Assembly (NCBI RefSeq): GCF_021044565.1
Contig: NZ_CP087997.1
Span: 1,364,001 to 1,428,000, forward strand
DNA: 64,000 bases
Direction: 5' to 3'
From: Subtercola endophyticus
GTDB taxonomy: Bacteria; Actinomycetota; Actinomycetes; Actinomycetales; Microbacteriaceae
Part shown: positions 1-8,643 of the stretch, in pieces
How the letters are laid out: each line of letters opens with the position of its first letter
How positions within the stretch are numbered: the first letter of the stretch is position 1
The notes under the pieces: generated by a model
Seen by the model: only the letters and a program-made list of their open reading frames with translations
Told to the model about the DNA's origin: nothing
The model's database searches: none
Translations under genes and position numbers: made by a program

Positions 1-119
1 GCCAGACCGTCGGTTCGCAGTACATCTCCATCGTGCCTCCCGCCAGCGGCAGCACTGACGCCACCGCGTGGGTCGTCGACGTACTGGGCATCACCCCGGT
101 CGTGCAGCAGAGCCAGTAG
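1..119 (+). CDS. FKBP-type peptidyl-prolyl isomerase, C-terminal end (partial)
   Basis: The reading frame enters from the left edge (codons start at position 3) and stops at the TAG at 117-119. The visible 38 residues end in a beta-strand pattern WVVDVLG followed by a short polar tail, which resembles the last strand of FKBP domains in actinobacterial lipoprotein isomerases. The position directly before pafB/pafC is where Microbacteriaceae commonly carry such a gene. The call rests on a short C-terminus plus context. The catalytic core lies outside the window. Confidence 0.6.
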   Translation, partial: QTVGSQYISIVPPASGSTDATAWVVDVLGITPVVQQSQ

Positions 120-195
120 CACTCGCCGTCGGCGAGGAGCGACGCCCAGAGCGCAATCGGCCACCCCGGGCATCCGTGCGCCGTAGAATTCTGGG

Positions 196-1239
196 GTGGC
201 TAGCGACAACCCTGGGGCAGCGCCCGTTCCCGTCGAAGAACGGTTGTTCAGTCTTGTGCTCGCGCTGCTCGCGAGCGAGGCGGGGCTGACGAAGAACGAC
301 ATTCTGTCCACCGTGCAGGGCTATCGTCAGAAGTTCGCCTTCGCCGGTGACAACGCGAGCCTCGAGCGGCAGTTCGAGCGCGACAAAGACGACATCCGCG
401 AACTCGGCGTACCCCTCGAGACCATCGAGCCGCTCGACGAGCCGGGCAGCAACCACAACCTGCGCTATCGCATTCCGAAAGGCGCATACGACCTGCCGGC
501 CGATATCTCGTTCTCGTCCGACGAGATCGCGCTACTGAACCTCGCCGCGATGGCCTGGCGCGAGGGATCGCTCTCCCGCGAATCCCGGCACGCCCTGCTC
601 AAGCTGCAATCGTTGGGCATCGACTCCATCGAGCCTGTGCTCGGTTACGCCCCTCGCATCCGCACCCGCGAAGCGGCCTTCGACCCGCTGACGGATGCCC
701 TGAGCCGCCGTGTGCTCGTACGCTTCTCGTACCTCAAACCGGGCGATCTGGTTCCCCGTGAACGCACCGTCGCGCCGCTGTCTGTCGTGCAGCACGAGGG
801 CCGCTGGCACGTGCAGGGAATCGACCAGAACGTGCACGAACCCCGCACCTTTCTGCTCTCCCGAATCGTGGGGCCGGTCACCCGAACCCGCACGAGCTTC
901 GTCAGCGACGACACCCACTCCGCCGAGACGGCACTCGCCCAGCTCGACGAGATCTGGCAGCGCAACCGTGCCGTGGTGCGGGTGCGCCCGAACTCCGATG
1001 CCGAGACACGGCTGCTGAAGAAGCGCGGCAGCTCGCGCGACGAGGGCGCCGCCCAATCCGACGAGATCACCCTGCACTTCACCGACCTGCACTTGCTTGC
1101 CGACGAACTGGCCGGATTCGGCCCAGAGGTCTTTGTGGTCGCGCCCGGTGACCTTCGTGACGCCGTTCGGCGGCGACTCGAGCTGACCGTCGCGACGCAC
1201 CAGCCCGAAGGAGTGGAGCATGCCGAAAAGACCTTCTGA
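196..1239 (+). CDS. pafB: PafB, WYL-domain transcriptional regulator
   Basis: This 347-residue protein has an N-terminal winged helix-turn-helix (about 10-75) and a WYL domain (about 165-225) in which the signature appears as RWHVQG near residue 205. PafB pairs with PafC and, in mycobacteria, activates the LexA/RecA-independent DNA-damage regulon. The GTG start at 196 follows a weak purine stretch. The gene overlaps pafC by 20 nt, so the two are probably translated together. The family and neighbours (FKBP upstream, pafC and tat genes downstream) fit the conserved actinobacterial cluster. Confidence 0.9.
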   Translation: MASDNPGAAPVPVEERLFSLVLALLASEAGLTKNDILSTVQGYRQKFAFAGDNASLERQFERDKDDIRELGVPLETIEPLDEPGSNHNLRYRIPKGAYDLPADISFSSDEIALLNLAAMAWREGSLSRESRHALLKLQSLGIDSIEPVLGYAPRIRTREAAFDPLTDALSRRVLVRFSYLKPGDLVPRERTVAPLSVVQHEGRWHVQGIDQNVHEPRTFLLSRIVGPVTRTRTSFVSDDTHSAETALAQLDEIWQRNRAVVRVRPNSDAETRLLKKRGSSRDEGAAQSDEITLHFTDLHLLADELAGFGPEVFVVAPGDLRDAVRRRLELTVATHQPEGVEHAEKTF

Positions 1240-2260
1240 ACGGGCATCCACCCCGGCCGCCCGCACCTCGTTCGTGCACGCCCAAGACAAGCTCGCCTTT
1301 CTGCTGTCGCTGGTGCCGTATCTGCTCGACCGCGAGCGGGTCACGGTGAGCGAAGCTGCAGCGCACTTCGACGTGAGCGAGGAGCAGGTGCGCGAAGCGG
1401 TGCGGCTCATTGCCGTTTCAGGTGTTCCGGGTGACACGGCCCATTACCAGCACAGCGACCTTTTCGACATCGCCTGGGATGCGTTCGAAGAGAACGACGA
1501 GATTCAGATCACCCACCGCGTGGCGCTCGACGACTCGCCACGGTTCTCGGCGCGCGAGGCCGCCGCCCTCATTGCGGGACTGCAATACCTGCAGGCGCTG
1601 CCAGAGACTCTCGACAGCTCGGTGCTCACGTCGTTGATGGCGAAGTTGTCGCGCGGAGCATCCGAGGCCCCCAGCCAAGTCGCCGTTGCCCGCTCGGAGG
1701 CGAGCGACAGTCTGCTGACCATCCGCTCGGCCGTTGCGGCGGGCCGGCAGATCGAATTCGACTATGTGAGTTCCAGAGGCGACCGCGAGCACCGTATCGT
1801 CGACCCGCTGCGCATCGATTCGAACAACGAGGACTGGTATCTGAGGGGCTGGTGTCACACCCGGCAGGGCATTCGCACCTTTCGGCTCGACCGCATGGCC
1901 GAACTCACCCAGACGGATGCCCCGAACACCTACAGCCCCGGCGACCTGCCGTTGCCCGACAGCCTCTTCGACGGCTCGGGCGAGACGCAGGGGGTCGTGC
2001 TCGAGGTGCTGCCTGCAGCAGTCGGGCTGCTGGGGGAGTACCTCGGCGAGGGTGAACCGCAGCTCGCCTCCGGCGCGCTCACCCGCGTCACGGTGCGGGT
2101 CGCGCACATCCACGGTCTCAAGCGACTCGTCGCAAGCCTGCCCGGCGTCGTGCGCGTCGTCGAACCAGCGGATGCCCGGCAGGCCGTTCACGACTGGGCA
2201 GCCTCGGCGCTGGCGGCCTACGACGACGACGACGACGATGCAAGTAGTCTTGCCGAATGA
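1220..2260 (+). CDS. pafC: PafC, WYL-domain transcriptional regulator
   Basis: This is a 346-residue paralogue of the preceding gene. It has an N-terminal winged helix (about 20-80), a linker, and a WYL domain with the canonical DWYLRG at about 205-210. PafB and PafC act as a heterodimeric activator of DNA repair genes in actinobacteria. A good ribosome site (AAGGAG) precedes the ATG at 1220 inside pafB. The C-terminus carries six consecutive Asp codons built from a short GAC run. The stop overlaps the next start as ATGA. Confidence 0.9.
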   Translation: MPKRPSERASTPAARTSFVHAQDKLAFLLSLVPYLLDRERVTVSEAAAHFDVSEEQVREAVRLIAVSGVPGDTAHYQHSDLFDIAWDAFEENDEIQITHRVALDDSPRFSAREAAALIAGLQYLQALPETLDSSVLTSLMAKLSRGASEAPSQVAVARSEASDSLLTIRSAVAAGRQIEFDYVSSRGDREHRIVDPLRIDSNNEDWYLRGWCHTRQGIRTFRLDRMAELTQTDAPNTYSPGDLPLPDSLFDGSGETQGVVLEVLPAAVGLLGEYLGEGEPQLASGALTRVTVRVAHIHGLKRLVASLPGVVRVVEPADARQAVHDWAASALAAYDDDDDDASSLAE

Positions 2261-2607
2261 CATGGTGGGCGTGGGTGATCATCTGGGTGGGGCTGGTGCT
2301 CTGCCTCTTCGGAATGCTCGCCTTTTTCGGCTACCGCTTGTTCAGAAAAGCCACTGTTACTCTCGCTGAACTCGCTAAACTCGGCGACCAGGTTGCGAAA
2401 GTTAACGACAACGTAACAGCACTTTCGCCCGAAGCACCACCACCCAACGCTATTCTTATGGGGTACCCAACCGTCTCTCGCCTGCGCGATGCATATCAGC
2501 AACAGCGAGAAGACCGCAAGCAAGTTCGCAGGGAAAAAGCCCTTCTTCGGGGTAAACTCCTTGTACGAACCGACTACAGACAAAGGACGTGGCCCCATGC
2601 TCGGTAA
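2257..2607 (+). CDS. small single-pass membrane protein between pafC and tatA
   Basis: This 116-residue protein has one N-terminal hydrophobic helix (about 2-28, rich in Trp, Val, Leu), then a short heptad-like stretch and a basic C-terminus. The start overlaps the pafC stop (ATGA) and the end overlaps tatA by 11 nt, so it sits inside a tightly packed operon. That position suggests an envelope role, but I do not recognise the family. The basic tail after about residue 70 may be partly read-through of tatA leader sequence. Confidence 0.65.
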   Translation: MTWWAWVIIWVGLVLCLFGMLAFFGYRLFRKATVTLAELAKLGDQVAKVNDNVTALSPEAPPPNAILMGYPTVSRLRDAYQQQREDRKQVRREKALLRGKLLVRTDYRQRTWPHAR

Positions 2608-2914
2608 CCTTCAGGGATGGCACCTGATTGTCATTCTCGCAATCGTGCTGCTTCTTTTCGGCGCTCCCAAGCTTCCCGGCCTCGCTCGTAGCGTCGGCCA
2701 GTCGATGCGCATCTTCAAGAGCGAAGTCAAGACCATGAAGACCGACGACCCGAAGGCCGACGCCGAGAACGCGTCGACCATCGCCGACCCGGCACCGCTG
2801 GCCGCTCCCACGACCGTTCAGGCAACGCCAGCAGCGACCGTTACGGCTCCAGCACCCCAGACCGCCACCGTGCTCAACGGCGTTCCGGTCGACACCACTC
2901 AGCCCAAGGCCTAA
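2597..2914 (+). CDS. tatA: Sec-independent translocase protein TatA
   Basis: This 105-residue protein has the TatA layout: a short N-terminal membrane helix (about 7-24), the FG hinge followed by a proline-containing turn (LLFGAPKLPGLARSVGQS), an amphipathic helix, then an acidic, Ala/Pro-rich disordered tail. TatA oligomerises to form the passage for folded Tat substrates. The ATG at 2597 gives the usual N-terminus; the in-frame codons upstream do not resemble TatA. tatC follows 20 nt later, as is normal. The ice-binding-like protein at 55236 may be a substrate. Confidence 0.93.
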   Translation: MLGNLQGWHLIVILAIVLLLFGAPKLPGLARSVGQSMRIFKSEVKTMKTDDPKADAENASTIADPAPLAAPTTVQATPAATVTAPAPQTATVLNGVPVDTTQPKA

Positions 2915-2934
2915 GGCCGCAAGGTCAGTAGCCG

Positions 2935-3750
2935 GTGGCAATAGAGCCGAAGACTCGGCCTCCGAAGAAGAGCGCCAAGAGCCGTGACGGCCGCATGTCG
3001 CTCGGCGAACATCTGGTCGAGTTTCGTAAACGTATATTCCGGGCGATTCTGGGCATCGCCATCGGGTCGGTGGTCGGCTGGCTGCTCTCCGATCAGATTC
3101 TCGTAGCCCTCAGTTCACCCGTGAGCGCCATCGTCGACTCGCAGGGTCGGGTCGCGTCGCTGAACTTCACCGACATCTCCGAAGCGTTCGACTTGCGTCT
3201 GCAGATCGCCATCACCGTGGGTGTCGTCATCTCGTCTCCCATCTGGCTGTACCAGATCTGGGCATTCCTGGTTCCCGGGCTGACGAAGAGAGAGAAGCAG
3301 TACGGCGTCGGATTCGTACTGACGAGCATCCCGCTGTTTCTGCTGGGCTGCGCCGCGGGCTGGTACGTGCTGCCGCACATGGTGTCGCTGCTCACCGGTT
3401 TCGCGCCGGCCGATACCACCGCGATAATCAGCGCACAGACGTACTACTCGTTTGTGCTCAAGCTCGTGATAGCCATCGGCATCGCCTTCGTGATGCCCGT
3501 TCTGCTCGTGCTCCTGAACTTCGCGGGCATCATCAGTGGCAAGGCCATCTTGCGGTCGTGGCGCATCGCGATTCTCGTGATCATCTTGTTCACGGCCATC
3601 GCCACTCCCGCCGCCGATGTCTTCTCGATGTTCTTGCTGGCGATTCCGATGATCGTGCTGTTCTACTCCGCCGCACTGATCGCCAACGTGCACGATCGCC
3701 GCAAAGCCAAGAAACAGGAGAAGTTCGACTCCGAACTGGTCGTTCCGTAA
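2935..3750 (+). CDS. tatC: Sec-independent translocase protein TatC
   Basis: This 271-residue polytopic protein has six predicted membrane spans. TatC is the receptor for twin-arginine signal peptides. The start of the conserved region, LGEHLVEFRKR near residue 23, is the typical cytosolic N-terminal motif. The GTG start at 2935 comes just after tatA. The C-terminal tail is charged (KKQEK). The length fits actinobacterial TatC. Confidence 0.95.
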   Translation: MAIEPKTRPPKKSAKSRDGRMSLGEHLVEFRKRIFRAILGIAIGSVVGWLLSDQILVALSSPVSAIVDSQGRVASLNFTDISEAFDLRLQIAITVGVVISSPIWLYQIWAFLVPGLTKREKQYGVGFVLTSIPLFLLGCAAGWYVLPHMVSLLTGFAPADTTAIISAQTYYSFVLKLVIAIGIAFVMPVLLVLLNFAGIISGKAILRSWRIAILVIILFTAIATPAADVFSMFLLAIPMIVLFYSAALIANVHDRRKAKKQEKFDSELVVP

Positions 3751-3769
3751 TGCGCACGGTCGCCCGCTG

Positions 3770-6232
3770 ATGGCGCCGTCGCAGGCCGCAGACGAGACGC
3801 TGTCTCCTGCGGAGCGCTACGCGCTGAGCAAAGTCAAGATCGCCAGCCCCGTCGTCGACGATTTTCGCCAGGGCCTGAAGTTCGACCTCGATCCGTTTCA
3901 GATCGAGGCCTGCAGGCTGCTCGAAGCCGGAAGCAGCGTGCTCGTTGCCGCACCGACCGGAGCGGGCAAGACGATCGTGGCAGAGTTCGCGGTCTACATG
4001 GCCATGAAGCAGCGCTCGGCGAAGGTCTTCTACACGGCCCCGATCAAGGCGCTCAGCAACCAGAAGTTTCAGGAGTTCGTGGCCGAGTACGGCCCCGACG
4101 ATGTCGGGCTGCTCACCGGCGACACGAACATCAATCCCACCGCTCGCATCGTGGTCATGACCACCGAGGTGTTGCGCAACATGCTCTACGCCGGGTCTGA
4201 CCTGCTGACGAATCTGGCATTCGTGGTGATGGATGAGGTGCACTACCTCGCCGACAGGTTTCGCGGCGCGGTATGGGAAGAGGTGATCATCCACCTTCCC
4301 GAGTCGGTGCGCATGGTCTCGCTGAGCGCTACCGTCTCGAACGCCGAGGAGTTCGGCGACTGGTTGCAAGCCGTGCGCGGCCACACCGAGGTCATCGTCT
4401 CAGAAGACCGCCCCGTTCCGCTCGACCAGCATATGCTCGTGCGCCACAAACTGCTCGACCTGTTCGATGGTACGGGCCAGGCCACAACCAGTCGCGTCAA
4501 CCCCGAGTTGATGCGCATCGCCCGCTCGGCGGGAGCACCGGTCTCACGCAATCGAAACGACAACCGCGGCCGCAACGGCAAATCCCGCTACCGTCCGCAG
4601 GTCAGCGAGAGCGCCCGAATGGATCGCGCCGAGATCACCGATCTGCTCGACGAACACAACCTGCTGCCCGCGATCTTCTTCATCTTCAGCCGCAACGGCT
4701 GCGACCAAGCGGTGAAGCAGGTGCTGCGTGCCGGCGTTCGGCTGACCACAGCAGAAGAGCGCGACGAGATCCGCTACATCGTGGATGAACGGTGCCGCAC
4801 CCTGCTCGATGAAGACCTTGCCGTGCTGGGCTACTGGGAGTGGCTCGAGGGCCTGGAACGCGGCGTCGCAGCCCACCACGCGGGGCTGCTGCCGGCGTTC
4901 AAAGAGGTCGTCGAGGAGCTCTTTCAGAAGAAGCTCGTGCGCGTCGTCTTCGCCACCGAGACGCTCGCGCTCGGCATCAACATGCCGGCGCGCACAGTCG
5001 TGCTCGAGAGTCTGGAGAAGTACAACGGCGAGGGCCGCGTTCCCATCACTCCGGGGGAGTACACCCAGCTCACGGGGCGGGCCGGGCGACGCGGTATCGA
5101 CGTCGAAGGTCATTCGGTCATCCAGTGGCGAGACGGGGTCGACCCGCAGGCGGTCGCCTCGCTGGCTTCGCGTCGAACGTATCCGCTGAACTCGAGCTTC
5201 AAACCGACCTACAACATGGCGGTGAACCTCATCGACCGCTTCGGCCGTGTGCGCACGCGGGAGTCGCTCGAACTGTCGTTCGCGCAGTTTCAGGCCGACC
5301 GTGCCGTCGTCGACCTCGCCCGAAAGGTGCGTCAGCAAGAAGAGACGCTCGAGGGCTACAAGAAGGCCATGACGTGCCACCTCGGGGACTTCGCCGAGTA
5401 TGCCGCACTTCGCCGCGAGCTGAGCGATGTCGAGCGTTCGGGCGCCGGTCGCGCCGACATGCAGACCCGTGCCGAGCGCGACAGCCGGCAGAAGAAGGTC
5501 ACCGAGCTGCGCCGCCGCATGAAGGCTCACCCCGTGTCGAATTGCCCCGATCGTGAGCAGCACGCCCGCTGGGCCGAGCGGTGGTACCGGCTGAAGCGCG
5601 AAACTGACCATCTGAACGCGCAGATCAACACACGAACCGGTGCTATTGCGAAGGTATTCGACCGCATCACCGAGGTGCTGCTGCAGCTCGAATACCTGCA
5701 GGCCGACTCTGCGGGCGAACTCACTCTGACCGACACGGGCAAGAACCTGAAACGCATCTACGGCGAGCGTGACCTTCTGGTGGCGGAGTGCATCCGCCGC
5801 GGAGTGTGGGCGAATCTCGACCCGGCCGGGCTGGCGGCTATGGCGTGCTCACTGGTTTACGAGCCGCGACGGGACGAGAGCGAGATTCCCGAACGATTTC
5901 TGCCGCGCGGGCCCTTTCGCGGCGCGCTCGAGAAGACGAACGAACTCTGGCACGACCTGCAAGAGCTCGAGACGCGACACCGCTTGCCAGGGTCGTCGCC
6001 GATCTCGGTGGGCCTCGCCAAACCGATGAACGAGTGGGCCCGCGGTGCGAGCCTCGACACCGTTCTGTTCGACGCCGATCTGGCCGCCGGCGACTTTGTG
6101 CGCTGGACCAAACAGACCATCGACCTGCTCGACCAGCTGCAGAACCTGCCCGATGTGAAGGTGGCCACAACGGCCCGGCTCGCACTCGACCTCGTGAAAC
6201 GCGGCATCGTCGCGTACTCGTCTGTCGCGTGA
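3770..6232 (+). CDS. DEAD/DEVH-box RNA helicase, Ski2/Mtr4-like (HelY type)
   Basis: This 820-residue superfamily 2 helicase has Walker A APTGAGKT at about 61-68, motif II DEVH at about 155-158, motif III SAT near 187 and motif VI QLTGRAGRRG near 440. A long C-terminal region with coiled-coil character and a DSHCT-like end follows. The architecture matches the actinobacterial HelY/Ski2 group, thought to unwind RNA. It starts 19 nt after tatC and is usually linked with the pafBC-tat block. The substrate cannot be read from the sequence. Confidence 0.9.
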   Translation: MAPSQAADETLSPAERYALSKVKIASPVVDDFRQGLKFDLDPFQIEACRLLEAGSSVLVAAPTGAGKTIVAEFAVYMAMKQRSAKVFYTAPIKALSNQKFQEFVAEYGPDDVGLLTGDTNINPTARIVVMTTEVLRNMLYAGSDLLTNLAFVVMDEVHYLADRFRGAVWEEVIIHLPESVRMVSLSATVSNAEEFGDWLQAVRGHTEVIVSEDRPVPLDQHMLVRHKLLDLFDGTGQATTSRVNPELMRIARSAGAPVSRNRNDNRGRNGKSRYRPQVSESARMDRAEITDLLDEHNLLPAIFFIFSRNGCDQAVKQVLRAGVRLTTAEERDEIRYIVDERCRTLLDEDLAVLGYWEWLEGLERGVAAHHAGLLPAFKEVVEELFQKKLVRVVFATETLALGINMPARTVVLESLEKYNGEGRVPITPGEYTQLTGRAGRRGIDVEGHSVIQWRDGVDPQAVASLASRRTYPLNSSFKPTYNMAVNLIDRFGRVRTRESLELSFAQFQADRAVVDLARKVRQQEETLEGYKKAMTCHLGDFAEYAALRRELSDVERSGAGRADMQTRAERDSRQKKVTELRRRMKAHPVSNCPDREQHARWAERWYRLKRETDHLNAQINTRTGAIAKVFDRITEVLLQLEYLQADSAGELTLTDTGKNLKRIYGERDLLVAECIRRGVWANLDPAGLAAMACSLVYEPRRDESEIPERFLPRGPFRGALEKTNELWHDLQELETRHRLPGSSPISVGLAKPMNEWARGASLDTVLFDADLAAGDFVRWTKQTIDLLDQLQNLPDVKVATTARLALDLVKRGIVAYSSVA

Positions 6233-6289
6233 GTCGCGTGAGTCGAATAATCGCATGAGACATTCAGCCAGACCTACTAGAAACTGATT

Positions 6290-7957
6290 ATGACCACCAC
6301 CGAACGCGCCGCTACAGGGGCACCTTCCGGGCCAGGTGCGGCGCCCACCGACAGAGCCCTTCCGCGCTCCGTCACACGGCGGCTGTCACACCTTTCGTTG
6401 CGCACACGGCTGGTGGATGCCCGGCCGGCCGTCACCCGACCCCTGCTGCCGCTCTGGCTGGCCTGCCTCACCGCTATCGGCGGCGGAATCGCGCTCACCA
6501 ACGGTTTTCCGGGCACCGACATCTGGCCGCTCACGCTGCTCGGCGTCGCCCTGACGCTGCTGAGTCTCATCGGGCGTTCTTGGCGGGGCGCACTGCTCGT
6601 GGGGCTGATCGGCGGCTTCGCGTTCTGGGGTTCGCTGATCAACTGGCTCACGCTCTACCTCGGCCCGGTGCCGTGGCTCGGGCTCGCGATTCTCGAGGCG
6701 ATCTTCTTCGCTGTCGGCGCGGTCGCCATCGCCCTCGTCTACCGCTACGCGAACGCGGTCTGGACGACTCGCCTCGGCCGACTGGGCGTTCTTCCCGTCA
6801 TCGTCGCCGGGCTCTGGACGGCTCGGGAGGCGATCACCGCCGTCGCACCCGAGGGCGGGTTCTCGTGGGGCCGGGTCGCGTTCTCGCAGTCGACGAGTCC
6901 GTTCGCCTCCCTGGTCGCCTATCTCGGCATCTCCGGGCTGAGCTTCGTGCTCGTGTGGCTCGTCGCGTTCGTCATTCAGCTGGCCCGTGAGGGGCAGGCG
7001 AGTGTGGTCGGCCGTGTCACGCTGGCGGTCGCCGCAGCCGCGGCTCTGCTCGTAATTCCGGCCTGGGCCGCGCCGACGCAGGGAACCACGCGTATTGCGG
7101 CAGTACAGGGCAACACCAAGTCGGGACTGCTCGACCGGGTCGAGGCCGGCGACAACCTGAACGCACACATCACCGAGACGCTCGCGCTCGAAGGCCAGAA
7201 TGTCGACATGGTGGTCTGGCCCGAGAACGCCTCTGACATCGACCCCGAAACAGACGCCATCGCGGCTCAAGACCTCGACTTCGTCAGCAGCATCATGAAG
7301 GCTCCGCTCGTGGTCGGCACGATCGCCGAACGCGATGGCAAGTACTACAACACCTCACTGCTGTGGGAGAACGGCCAGGTCGCGGACTACTACGACAAGA
7401 GGCATCCGGTGCCGTTCGCGGAGTACATGCCGGCTCGTTCGTTCTTTCACGCACTGGCACCAGCCCTGGTCGACATGGTGACCCGCGACTACCAGATCGG
7501 CACCACCGACACGGTGATGAACGTGAACGGCGTGACGGCCGGAATCTCGATCTGCTTCGATATCACCGACGACCAGGCCGTTCAGTCGATGGTGAGCGAC
7601 GGCGCACAGGTCATTCTAGCGCAGACCAACAATGCCGACTTCGGGCAGACCGACGAGAACTTGCAGCAGCTGGCCATCGCCCGGCTGCGGGCCATCGAGA
7701 CGGGCCGTAGCGTCGTGAACATCTCGACGGTCGGCCACAGCGCCATCATCGGGCCCGACGGCAAGACGATCGACGCCATCGCGCCGTACACTCCTGGCTC
7801 GATGGTCGACAACGTTCCGCTGTCGACTACGACGACTCCCGCCACGCTTTTCGGCAAGGGCATCGAGCTGCTCGTGTCGGGCCTCGGTATCGCAGGACTG
7901 GTCTTCGCGCTCATCGCTGCCGCGGGCATTCGCCGCCGAAACCGCATTCGCGCCTAA
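6290..7957 (+). CDS. lnt: apolipoprotein N-acyltransferase
   Basis: This 555-residue protein has an N-terminal cytosolic stretch of about 60 residues, then membrane helices (about 45-250), then a periplasm-facing carbon-nitrogen hydrolase domain (about 265-510) and a last membrane helix. The Glu-Lys-Cys triad is visible: Glu in WPENASD, Lys in YDKRHPVPF and Cys in GISICFD. Lnt adds the third acyl chain to lipoproteins. No dolichol-phosphate mannose synthase (Ppm1) gene, its frequent partner in actinobacteria, lies next to it. The gene converges on rbpA. Confidence 0.93.
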   Translation: MTTTERAATGAPSGPGAAPTDRALPRSVTRRLSHLSLRTRLVDARPAVTRPLLPLWLACLTAIGGGIALTNGFPGTDIWPLTLLGVALTLLSLIGRSWRGALLVGLIGGFAFWGSLINWLTLYLGPVPWLGLAILEAIFFAVGAVAIALVYRYANAVWTTRLGRLGVLPVIVAGLWTAREAITAVAPEGGFSWGRVAFSQSTSPFASLVAYLGISGLSFVLVWLVAFVIQLAREGQASVVGRVTLAVAAAAALLVIPAWAAPTQGTTRIAAVQGNTKSGLLDRVEAGDNLNAHITETLALEGQNVDMVVWPENASDIDPETDAIAAQDLDFVSSIMKAPLVVGTIAERDGKYYNTSLLWENGQVADYYDKRHPVPFAEYMPARSFFHALAPALVDMVTRDYQIGTTDTVMNVNGVTAGISICFDITDDQAVQSMVSDGAQVILAQTNNADFGQTDENLQQLAIARLRAIETGRSVVNISTVGHSAIIGPDGKTIDAIAPYTPGSMVDNVPLSTTTTPATLFGKGIELLVSGLGIAGLVFALIAAAGIRRRNRIRA

Positions 7958-7964
7958 AGACGTG

Positions 7965-7997
7965 CGCGCCCCGTCAACTGCAAGGCTGAGGGGCGCG
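7965..7997 (+). terminator. candidate terminator hairpin after lnt
   Basis: CGCGCCCC at 7965-7972 pairs with GGGGCGCG at 7990-7997 across a 17-nt loop and is followed by AAAG. It starts 8 nt after the lnt stop. There is no clear U tract, as is common in high-GC genomes. Confidence 0.5.
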
Positions 7998-8026
7998 AAA
8001 GTCTGCGGGTTTGCTAGGCGATATCG

Positions 8027-8059
8027 GTCGAAAGCGGCGGCGTGTACGCCGCTTTCGAC
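8027..8059. terminator. perfect 13-bp stem hairpin between convergent lnt and rbpA
   Basis: GTCGAAAGCGGCG at 8027-8039 is the exact reverse complement of 8047-8059, with a 7-nt loop. It lies between the ends of two convergent genes, about 75 nt beyond the rbpA stop. It is therefore most simply a bidirectional terminator, although a stem this perfect could also bind a protein. Confidence 0.6.
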
Positions 8060-8134
8060 GTTGGCAGCGGCCAATTCATTCGCGCCACAACCATTCGCAC
8101 TGTGCGCCGCAGAAGCGGCGGCGCACAAATTTAT

Positions 8135-8500
8135 TCAGGCGCCGATCTTTTGCTGGCCACGGCGGGCACGCAGGTAATCGAGGCGTTCTTGCAAGAGCTC
8201 TTCGAGCTCGGCACGGGTACGACGCTCGAGGAGCATGTCCCAGTGACTACGAGGCACTTTGGCCTCGGCACGGTCGAGAACAACAGGTTCTGAGCCGATC
8301 ATCAAGATGGCCTCATTGCTGCAGAACTTGCATTCCCAGGTTTCGGGTGCTTCGGCCTCGGCCGAGAACACCATCTCTGTCTCTTTGCCGCACGTGCTGC
8401 AAAGATATGTGTGTGTCATGCGCGGAGAGAAAACGACTCCCTCTTCACTCTGAAGGCTTTGGCCTCCGAGTCTCATTCCGCGCAAGCTGCGATCTGCCAT
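8135..8500 (-). CDS. rbpA: RNA polymerase-binding protein RbpA
   Basis: This 121-residue protein begins MADRSLRGMRLG, the typical RbpA N-terminal tail and core entry. The core carries two CxxC-type zinc-ligand pairs (CSTCGKE and CKFC), and the C-terminal sigma-interacting helix includes SHWDMLLERRT. RbpA binds the RNA polymerase beta subunit and group 1/2 sigma factors and stabilises open promoter complexes in actinobacteria. A strong ribosome site (GGGAGGAG) lies 6-13 nt before the ATG at 8500. The 143-nt upstream gap must hold its promoter. Confidence 0.95.
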   Translation of the reverse strand: MADRSLRGMRLGGQSLQSEEGVVFSPRMTHTYLCSTCGKETEMVFSAEAEAPETWECKFCSNEAILMIGSEPVVLDRAEAKVPRSHWDMLLERRTRAELEELLQERLDYLRARRGQQKIGA

Positions 8501-8643
8501 TGTGTGGTCTCCTCCCGCTTCGCTTACCTCTGTATAAACCCCTCAGCTGAGAGGATCATTCGTTTGCTCGGCTATTCCCAGAACACTCCCAGAGTGATAT
8601 ACGGGCTGACGTAGGAACGCCGCGGAGTGACAGGTACAGCCTT

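Noticed and set aside
532..1437. Long open frame opposite pafB
   Set aside because: It has no recognisable motif and mirrors third-position GC bias of pafB, which shows clear WYL and HTH motifs.
2222..2239. GAC trinucleotide run at the end of pafC as a variable repeat
   Set aside because: Only six units, ordinary for an acidic tail in a GC-rich genome.
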